Positions 56,229 to 64,000 of a stretch of 64,000 nt of DNA are shown one piece after another (within the stretch, counting starts at the first letter, position 1; every line of letters begins with the position of its first letter). The position numbers were made by a program, and so were the translations under genes. The notes beneath the pieces are model-generated. The model was not told the DNA's origin. It did no database searches and worked only from the letters and a program-made list of their open reading frames with translations. The stretch covers positions 35,744,230 to 35,808,229 of the forward strand of contig CM032121.1 of the NCBI GenBank assembly GCA_018894105.1, read 5' to 3'. This DNA is from Jacaranda mimosifolia (lineage: Eukaryota > Streptophyta > Magnoliopsida > Lamiales > Bignoniaceae).

Positions 56229-59200
56229 CGGGTGAATAGTATTTTACTCCCCTGTGTTATACCAAATGATCGATTTACCCCCTAGTAAAAAAAAAAGGGT
56301 TAAATGCCCCCTTATGTTTATAAAAATTGGATCACTGCCTCCTCCCGTGTACTTCTGTTCAATTTTGAGATGGGTAGATAAAAATGCCCTCAGATAAATA
56401 AGATCCCCTCCTCTCTCCAATTCAAATTTCCCGGTTTGCAAAACTCAAATTTGGAAATGATTCCATGTACCCTAGTTCTTCAACAGATTCGAAGCTTTTC
56501 TACAATCCTCAGAGCATAAGTTAAAATACAAGTGAGAAAAGGAATTCTCAATCACCAAAGGAGGGATTTACAAAGCTTCTAAATGGAAGAGAGACTGGGT
56601 GGGCGGATTTTGGACAAAGAAGGGCAGTTGTCAAATAAGCTTTACATGGGGAAGTTGGACAAGGTATGTGTTTGCAACACCTAAAACTATGAATAATGTG
56701 TTGACTTAATATTTATTTATCCTTTATTTGAAGCAACAACTGAGTGTATGTTATGGTTGTAAATATATCTAGCAAGTGTTTATGAGATTCTTCTCGGGTT
56801 TGGGTAAAAGATTCACTTTTGTTCACTTTTGTCATCCACGTGGTGTGTATGTGGGGTGTGTGTCTAATATTAATATTTGTTGGTGGGAGGTTGGTGGTCC
56901 CTCATGAGAGGAAAGAAGTAATACCCCACATTTGAGGACAAAAACTTGAATAGTATTTGGGGCCTTTTTTTTAATTTTTTTTGGGTGAATTTTTTCCTTA
57001 TGAGATGAAATTTTGCTAACCTTATTTATTTATTTTTTCTTTTCCATGAATTAGTTGCTGATGTGTTTGCTCATGTGGTTGTTAGTGAAGTTTATGCTTA
57101 ATTCTTTATAAGTTATTTGTTGATTACTTGTTGATGTATTAGGTGAATTATTATGTTAATTGCTCCTGAGTTATTTTCTGTAAATGTAGATACAATGTTG
57201 CATGAGGTCTGCATGTGGGTTGGGAGGGGGGAGTTTGTATACATGGAGAGCAAAGTTGAATACAAGGGAGGTGAGAAGCATGTATTTAGCAGAGTTGACC
57301 TGGATTTCATTGGGATGAAAGAATTGTATGGCATGCTTACAAGCATCACTGGAAGTGAGATTTGTGGTTGCCTCTTCTAATACTGTGTGCCTGGTATTCC
57401 ACTATACATAGGACTAAGGAATATTAGTTTAAATGCAACCGTAGAAATTGCCGACATGGTTTCATATTATGAACGTGTAAACATATCTGTTGTGATCTAT
57501 GTAGAGAATGTGCCCTCTCCAATGGTTGTGATAGACACTCCAGGATTTGTGGCACTTGATGAAGACATGATAGTTCTATATGTACCAACAAAAGAACCTA
57601 CATATGAGCTGGTAGATGAGCAGGTAGGGAATGAACAAGCACATGAGACTGTAGAAGAACATGAGCATACAACAAAAGTACAAGTACTTGAGGTAGATGA
57701 AGTACATGAGTCTGTGAAAACTAATGAGCATGGAGCATAAGAGCTAGCAGATGATCATATAGCACAAGCGGCAGTAGTTGAGGCATGCAATAAAGGATTT
57801 AGGGCAGCTTTTGAGGTACAACAACAGCAAGCACATGAGTTCACTAATGAGGTTGTAGTAGAAGAGGCATCACATGAGCCAATAGTTGAGACAGGCATTA
57901 GACAAGAACGTGGGTCAGGTTCTGGGGCAATAAATGAAGGATTTGGGATAGCATCTGAGGTGCAACAACAGCAAGAACATGATTTCACTAATGAGCATGT
58001 AGCAGAAAAGGCAGCAACTGAGGCAGGCATTGGGCAAGAATGTGGTTCAGGTTCTAGGCCAGTAAATGAAGGATTTGGGATAGCATCTAAGGTGAAACAA
58101 TAGCAAGCACATGATTTCACTAATGAGCATGTAGCAGAAGAGGCAGCAATAGAGGTAGGCATTGGGCAAGAATGTGGTTTAGTTCCTGGGGCAGTAAACG
58201 GAGGAGTTGGGGCAGTAAATGAAGGAGTTGGGGTATTACTAAGGCTGTAGTTGATCATGCACATGAGGTACTTTTAAACACCATGTGTTTTTACTAAATA
58301 TTGGTTTACCCGCTTGTATTTTATGTTTGAGTGATTTACCCCCTTATGTTACTTAAAATAGGGTAATGAGGGAGCAAATGAGCCATCAGCTATACAAGTT
58401 GAGCAACCATCAGTTGTGCAAGTTGAGGAATCAAATGAATTTGTGGTTGAGGCCGCACTTGATCATTGAAGGCAACTTTTGGAGGCAATCACCAAGAAAA
58501 CAAGGCAAATAGCTTTGTGACCCACCATGTGAGGAGACAGTTGAAAAGGAACCAGCAGCTGTTCATGTTGAGAATTCATCAACATAGGAGGGAGCACCAT
58601 CATTAGTAGACTTGGGTTTAGAGTGGATAGAAACAGACCTTTACTTGTCATGGCAAGATGATAATGTACAACACAGTCAGCCCAGTCAACTAAAATTTAA
58701 TAAGGATGCCACAAAGGACAAAGGAAAAAGGCCAATGAGTGAAATTGGGCAAGATGATAGTGCATAAACTAATGATGATTACATACAACCTAATGAAACA
58801 GATGATGAATCTGGTGAGAGTGATTATTCAGACACACCAAGGTGTGCTTTGGAAGATGTTGAAGGGTCTACTGATGATGACATATTGACTGAGAGAAGGC
58901 ACAGCAAAAGAGACATAATTGATAAGTTATGGAGATGAAGATGAGTTGATTAGCTTGTCTGGTTCAGATAGTGATGCACCTAAGCATTATTCTTATAGCA
59001 AAGGGGAGGATTTGAAGAACATCCAAATGGTTGTAAGTACAAAATTTCCAAGTGCTCAAGTCTTTAGAGAGGTGTTCAGACACTACTGTATTAGGAAAGG
59101 ATTTCAGTTGGAGTTCATGAAAAATAAGAATGCCAGAATCACTGCAAGGTGTGCCCATGAACAATGCACATGGAGGATTCATGCTTCACCAATAATAGGG

Positions 59201-60813
59201 GACAAAGTCTTTCAAATAAAAACTATTAAAGGGGAGCATGTGTGTACAAGAAAGTATGAAAACAAACTAGCTAAGTGTGGCTACTTAGCTAAGAGGTTGG
59301 AGAACACAATTAGAGATAATCCACATATTCCAATTGAGAAATTGCAAGTTGTTATTAATAGAAAAATGGGGTTTCAAGTCAACAAATGGAAAATAATTAT
59401 TGCAAAGAAAAAGGCTTTGGAAAACATAACGGGGAAGGATGGGATGCAATATGGAAAGTTGTGGGATTATTGTGAAACTGTGAGGCACAAAAATTCTGGT
59501 AGCAAAATTATCCTTAGAAAGGTTGGTGGAAGTGATCCCCCTGTGTTTGAGAGAATGTATTTCAATTTTGATGCCATGAAGAAGGGATTTTTAGTTGGTT
59601 TTAAGCCTATTATAGGCCTTGATGATTGCTTTTTGAAGACTGCTTTTGAGGGACAACTTCTGGTAGCTGTTAGTAGAGATGGTAATGACAACTTCTGGCC
59701 TATTGCCATAGCATTGGTCCCTATGGAAAATAGAGAGACCTGGACTTGGTTTGTTCGAGAACTTTTAGATGATATTGGGGGTCTTGGGGAATCCAAATAG
59801 GTGTTTATATATGATAGGCAGAAGGGTCTAATGGAGGCTTTAAAAGACTTGGTCCCTAAAAATGAGCACAAGTTTTGCATCAAACATGTGTATGAAAATT
59901 TCAAGAAAAAATTCAATGGACAAGAGCTTAAACAACTATTCTGGAAGGTTGCCTCTACAGCAACCAAGATAGATTTTGAAGACTGCATGAAAGATATTGA
60001 GAAAGCTGACCCTAAGTTGGATTAAGAGAAAGAAACTGCTGCTGAGTAGCTAAGAAACATCCCTCCCCAGCACTTCAGTAGATCTCATTTTCAAACTTAC
60101 TGTAAGTCTGATATTTTGGTGAATAATTTGTATGAGTCTTTCAATAATTACATTCTTGAGGCTAGAGATAAGCCAATCATCATGATGTTTGAATGGGTGA
60201 GAATTAGATTTATGACAAGAATCCAGTGCAAAAGGAGGGTATTGAAAAATATGTTGGCTCAATTTGTCCTACCATCTTGAAAAAGATCAACAAGCAGTAC
60301 AAACTAGCTAAGAGTTAGTGGACAAGATTGTGTGGAGGAGATGAATTTGAAGTGGACAACTTTATTGATAAGTATGTTGTTGACCTAGCCAATGATACTT
60401 GTACATGTGGTATGTTCCAAATGAATGGATACCCATGTTGTCATGCATATGCTGCCATTTTTGAGAAGCGAGGCAAGATTGAAGATCATGTCAATGCTTA
60501 TAACAGTGTGGAGTTGTATAAAAAAGTTTATCAATTCAGGATCCATGGTGTTCCTGGCCAGAAGCATTACATCAAGACATCTTTTGAGCCATTGAGGACC
60601 CTATCCTTGAAAAAGAAAATGGGAAGACTTAAAAGGTTGATGAGGAGAGGACCAGACGAGGTGCTGGGGATCACTTCAGTAAGAAAAGGCTTGACTCATA
60701 CCTGCAAGAGATGTTTGCAAACAGGTTATAACAAAGTTACTTGCAAGAATCATGTGCATCTTAATTCTAAACTATATAAGGTACGTCATTATATACATGT
60801 TCAGTTTATTATT
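56229..60813 (+). mobile_element. Mutator-like element (MULE) of autonomous type, 5' part, degenerate
   Basis: Starts GGGTGAATAGTATTTTACTCCCC, a TIR-like sequence that interrupts Helitron-like copy C. It carries a MURA-like transposase gene (57153-60816) in the forward direction. The right terminus is not in the window, because a gypsy element is inserted at 60814. Between 56229 and 57150 there is TIR/leader sequence with CCCCCTTATGTTTATAAAA, then an exon-like stretch near 56583-56663 ending AAG|GTATGT. The TIR resembles that of the small element at 33281-34441. Confidence 0.75.
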
Positions 60814-60816
60814 TGA
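57153..60816 (+). pseudogene. MULE transposase (MURA-like), pseudogene
   Basis: N-terminus: a PB1-like module of plant MULE proteins (57190-57540: HEVCMWVGRGEFVY, VDLDFIGMKELYGM, CVPGIPLYIGLRNI) with a stop at 57378-57380. Then an acidic repeat region with stops (57720-58250), a probable intron (58267-58363), the MuDR DNA-binding module (59028-59250: FREVFRHYCIRKGFQLEF, CTWRIHAS), the MULE transposase core (59560-60020: GLDDCFLKTAFEGQLLVAV, YDRQKGLMEAL) and a SWIM zinc finger (60390-60470: CTCGMFQMNGYPCCHAY). A C-terminal CKRCLQTGYNKVTC motif ends in a donor-like AAG|GTACGT. TAG at 59798-59800 interrupts the core, and stops plus a shift follow at 60023-60300. It would cut and paste the MULE; this copy is inactive. 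Confidence 0.88.
57740..58250 (+). repeat. Tandem repeat in the MULE gene
   Basis: Units of roughly 125 bp encode variants of EVQQQQAHEFTNEHVAEEAA followed by an EAGIGQECGSGSxxVNEGFG-like stretch. Three to four degenerate units are present, the last ones with stops. The repeat lies between the PB1-like and DNA-binding modules, where plant MULE proteins have variable low-complexity linkers. Confidence 0.75.
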
Positions 60817-61617
60817 TATGGGATAGCCCAGTAGGCTTGGCCTAAAGACCACAGACCCAAGGATGTGACATAAGGCTTATCTCATCCTCAGGGCCCAATT
60901 GTGCTACTGACTTTAGGTGACCTAGGTCGACCAAACAAATCGACCCGTCACATTTTGGCTTCATGGGGGCAGCTATGTGACCAGGCCACAGGCCGGCACC
61001 GTTGGTCGACTCTTCGACCCTGGCGCTCGGCCACCTCTTACGCCACACACCAACCCATCGTAAGGTCAACCCTATCACCGACCAGGGAGGTCGACTTTGC
61101 GCAGAATCAGCTCTCTGCCGCATTAAATGCCTTGACAGGCAGCATGCCTCCACATTAAAGGTGTGTGCCTCACTAGTACCACCCATACCATCGCACTAGG
61201 CAGAAGGCGCACCTACAGTGTACTATTCTACCCTTGAAATCTAGAGATACAACCACTTGGAATAGTACAGGAATAGGAAATGGTCTAATGCTCCCCATGT
61301 AAGGACAAAGATCCTTTCTACATGTTAAGGACATGTTAGAAAAATTTCCAATAAGAGAAAGCTATAAATACCTCCCCTTCAGCCTCACTGATGGTATGCT
61401 ATTTTCTACAAAAAGCCCTCACTCTGCTGCTCATTATATCTAGTCGATCCCGTACTAACTTGAGCGTCGGAGTGCCTTAGCCAAGGGCACTTCGACTAGC
61501 CTAGCGTTTGCTCGTGATTGCAGGACTCAACCCAGTTACATCCATAGCTCGACCAGATAGTTTGAACCTTCTCAATCCATCATCTGATCTAGTTACTAGT
61601 AGTTTTTACCCTTATCA
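60814..61617 (+). repeat. Gypsy 5' LTR
   Basis: TGATATGGGATAGCCCAG to TTTACCCTTATCA, 804 bp, GC-richer than its surroundings. A TATA-like GCTATAAATACC lies at 61363-61374, as in the solo LTR, and marks the probable start of transcription. Open frames inside it are not genes. Confidence 0.9.
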
Positions 61618-61637
61618 TTTGGCGCCGTCTATGGGAA
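61618..61637 (+). other. Gypsy primer-binding site
   Basis: TTTGGCGCCGTCTATGGGAA directly follows the LTR. TGGCGCCGTCTGTGGGAA-like sites are typical of Tat/Ogre elements. Confidence 0.85.
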
Positions 61638-61659
61638 TGTTTGAGTTCGCAATCGAAGA

Positions 61660-63200
61660 TGATTAACACCAGGAGAGCCCCACCGGGAAGAGAAGAAAAT
61701 TGAAGGTCTAACTTTTCTCCGCCTCGACCTCTATAAGAACTTGGCGCACTGGGATCTAGCACCTAGCCAGAATAGGTGGTCACCTGACCATGCCCCAATT
61801 AATGTAGCTCATCAGCGAGTAGATATCTACCCAGATTTTAGCCTAACTTTCTACGGCTTTGAATTGACATGTCGTGCAAATGGAACCGGTGGCTAGTGCT
61901 ACTTCGTAGCTTGCACCCCTGGAGAAGAGACCACCCAAAGAAAATCAAAACTGACCAAAGTCCAAAAGGCCTCTCTCGAGATAGGAAGTAAGCCTGGGCC
62001 ATTTGCCAAGGGAAGTGGCCCAACCTATACCTCGGGAGGAGGTTGCAGATTCAGTTGATCATAGCATTTGACCTATTCGAGCTCCACAGTGCGATATGGT
62101 CAAGCGCTCAAGACCCCACCTAAATAGAAACGCATCTCAAGCTGATAGAGAGGAATGTGAGGAAGTATATCACCAAGTCTAATAGCTAAATAGGCGATTA
62201 GAAGAAATTTCAAGGAGAAACATAGAGAGAAATCACTGTCAAGAGGGGCCATTGAGGCTCCAAAGAGAGAGGGATTCACCATTCATTCAGGAAATTATCG
62301 ACGAGCTCATTGCTGTCGATGCTAAAGTCCCGAGAAGCCTGCCCAGATATGATGGCTCGTCGGATCCAAACGAACATCTAATGCAATTCAAGCACATGAT
62401 GCAGCTGCATAGACACAGCAATTACATCCACGCTAAGATGCTGGTGACAACCTTTCAAGGGATAGTGCTCGACTGGTTCGTCAAGCTGAAGCCGGCGTCG
62501 ATAAACTCATACGACCAATTGTGTGAAAAATTTCTGCACCAATTTGCTAGCAGGAGAAAGGCAAAGCTCCCATATACCCACTTGCACACAGTGAAATAGA
62601 ATGAAGGAGAACCTTTGGAGACTTTTTTACCAGGTTTAACATGAAAGTGCTAAAGATAAACAGCCCCCGGATCGAGTTCTTGATCAACGTGTTGTTCTTT
62701 GGCCTTGGACACAAGGAATGTGCCAATGTGTTGGTGCGCAAATAGCCCGAATCGATGGAGGAGCTCCTCAACCTCTCAGAAAGATACATGACTCATGAGG
62801 AGATAAATAGACTGAAATATAGCAATCCTGAGGTCGATAAAAAGAAAAATAAAGAGAAAGATGTCCGTTAGTAGTTAGTACATGGAAGGTCGTCGATCCC
62901 CCATCAAATACTTCGATGATTATACCCCGCTTAACCTTCCGAGGAATGAGGTATTGTTTGCCATCCAGCACGACAATCTCCTTAAGAAGCCTAAGAAGCT
63001 GACTGAGACCAAAGCCATGAAAAGGTTAAAGAAGTACTGCCATTTTCATAAGCAAAAGGGGCACGATACTGAAGACTGTTTCAATTTACACGATGAGATT
63101 GAAAGGCTGATTAGGTAGGGCCATCTCAAAAAATTCATCAACGAGCATGCCAGATGCGAAAAGAAAGGTCGGCTAGCCCAAGAAGAGAAGATAAAAGAAA
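61660..63200 (+). pseudogene. Gypsy gag region
   Basis: The best-kept part (62252-62599) reads RDSPFIQEIIDELIAVDAK, RSLPRYDGSSDPNEHLMQFK and LDWFVKLKPASINSYDQLC, the retrotransposon gag core of Tat-type elements. After a stop and shift at 62597-62640 it continues (FFGLGHKEC-like near 62697). A later piece (62882-63118) has YFDDYTPLNLPRNEVLF and the zinc-binding YCHFHKQKGHDTEDCFNL. The upstream part, 61660-62250, is open only in fragments. Gag would assemble the particle. Confidence 0.85.
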
Positions 63201-63239
63201 ATAACCTGCCCAAAAGCCTCACCCACCCATCAGTGGAGT

Positions 63240-64000
63240 CATTGACATGATTGTGGAAGGTCCTACTGGAAGGGACTCAAAGTCTGCCAGAAAACAGACC
63301 CGAAGGCAACTAGAATCAACCAAATCAGCCCTGGTCGAAATAATTTTCTAGCACACAACCAGCGCAGAACCAATTTCCTTCACCAAATCCAACCTTGATC
63401 ATCTAGAGAACAGAGGAGTCGACCGAAAGATAGACTGCCCTATGGTGGTAATGCTCGAAATAGCCAATTTCGAAGTAAGGAAGATCTTGGTCGACAATGG
63501 CAACTCTGTGAACATCATATTTTTGTTTACTTTGAAAAGAATGAATTTGGGGCAATTAAAGTTTGAGCCAGTCCGTATGCCCCTGGTCGGATTTGGGGGG
63601 TTGGAGATCATCCCAAAGGGGTCCATTAACTTGTCCACGTCATTGGGACAAGCCTTTTGATGCAGAACCTTGATGATAAACTACCTTGTAGTTGACGCGC
63701 TCTTCACTTACAATGTTATCATAGGTCGACCCGTCTAAACGACTTCAGGGCTATTGACTCAACCTACCATTTGAAGATCAAATTCCCAACACCAGCAGGA
63801 GTAGGAGAACTTTTGTGCAACATTAAGGAAGCATGGTGCTGCTACACCATTTCAATCGAGTCCACCGAGCAGAAGACTCGACCTTAACCAAAGCCCTCGG
63901 GGGACGCTACTGTAGCGAAACCTGAGGAAGGAATTGCACTTAAGAAAAGAAAATTAGAGGACACTCAGGTTGAGCTCATTGGGGAGTTCAAAATGATCGA
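63240..64000 (+). pseudogene. Gypsy protease region and following segment, truncated by window end
   Basis: At 63442-63660 the frame shows IANFEVRKILVDNGNSVNII, a retropepsin-like active-site region in which the usual Asp-Thr/Ser-Gly is altered to Asp-Asn-Gly, then FEPVRMPLVGFGG. This wording is shared by Tat-type elements (VDNGSSVNIL, LxGFxG). A stop follows at 63658. The rest (63661-64000) has short pieces such as YLVVDALFTYNVIIGRP-like with shifts. The reverse transcriptase lies beyond the window. Confidence 0.8.

Larger units (their letters stand above)
60814..64000 (+). mobile_element. Ty3/gypsy Tat-type LTR retrotransposon, 5' part
   Basis: A complete 5' LTR (60814-61617) is followed directly by TTTGGCGCCGTCTATGGGA, the primer-binding site usual for Tat/Ogre-type elements, then gag and the start of protease. 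The element continues past the window end. It sits in the MULE just after the last transposase exon; TTATT before the LTR should be its left target duplication, whose partner is outside. Stops and shifts are present in gag, so this copy is degenerate. The solo LTR at 49326-50167 belongs to the same family. Confidence 0.9.

Noticed and set aside
57755..58264. 169-codon minus-strand frame rich in Pro, Ser and Cys
   Set aside because: It is the antisense of the repetitive linker of the MULE gene.

Overview
The window is nuclear DNA of a flowering plant, most likely a eudicot. It is AT-rich. It carries receptor-like kinase (RLK) genes with plant introns and a dense load of plant transposons: CACTA, Ty1/copia, Ty3/gypsy Tat-type, Mutator-like elements (MULE), Helitron-like elements, a Tourist-like MITE and tRNA-derived SINEs. 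The sequence does not let me name the species. No CRISPR array, operon, rRNA gene or intact tRNA gene was seen.

The host content is one gene family on the minus strand. Gene A (22200 to 18496) looks intact. It encodes a signal peptide, a malectin-like ectodomain, one membrane span, a CrRLK1L-type kinase, a basic linker and, after a 156-bp phase-1 intron, a second complete kinase of CRINKLY4/CCR type: a predicted 1182-residue receptor with two kinases. Gene B (28911 to 24614) and gene C (45403 to 41023) are tandem paralogues that are now pseudogenes. Both keep the same splice phase into a second kinase, but theirs is a multi-exon S-domain/DUF26-type kinase. The second kinase was therefore exchanged between paralogues. 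Relics of further copies lie at 24207-24300, 37128-37285, 37398-37482 (inverted) and 38856-39062.

Layout: 1-14067, a decayed CACTA element with two pseudogenes and palindromic repeat clusters, split near its 3' end by copia 1 (8663-13994, minus strand, TSD CAAAA). 14068-18495, a duplicated upstream-type segment without its gene. 18496-22200, gene A. 22455-24300, promoter, conserved upstream block and kinase relic. 24614-28911, gene B. 29453-35800, copia 2 (plus strand, same family as copia 1) with a MULE-like element inside its reverse transcriptase/RNase H region (33281-34441, 9-bp TSD). 35801-41022, unique sequence, relics and a MITE. 41023-45403, gene C. 45932-48480, second copy of the 14068-16660 segment. 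48486-56228, a cluster of Helitron-like copies; copy A holds a long-TIR element, which holds a gypsy solo LTR. 56229-60813, an autonomous-type MULE with a decayed MURA-like gene. 60814-64000, the 5' part of a Tat-type gypsy element that landed in the MULE.

Biologically, gene A is the only locus that appears able to make a full protein. The rest records how it arose (tandem duplication and exchange of the C-terminal kinase) and how the neighbouring copies were broken by small indels and nonsense changes. All statements come from reading the sequence; identities of families rest on recognised motifs, not on a database search.
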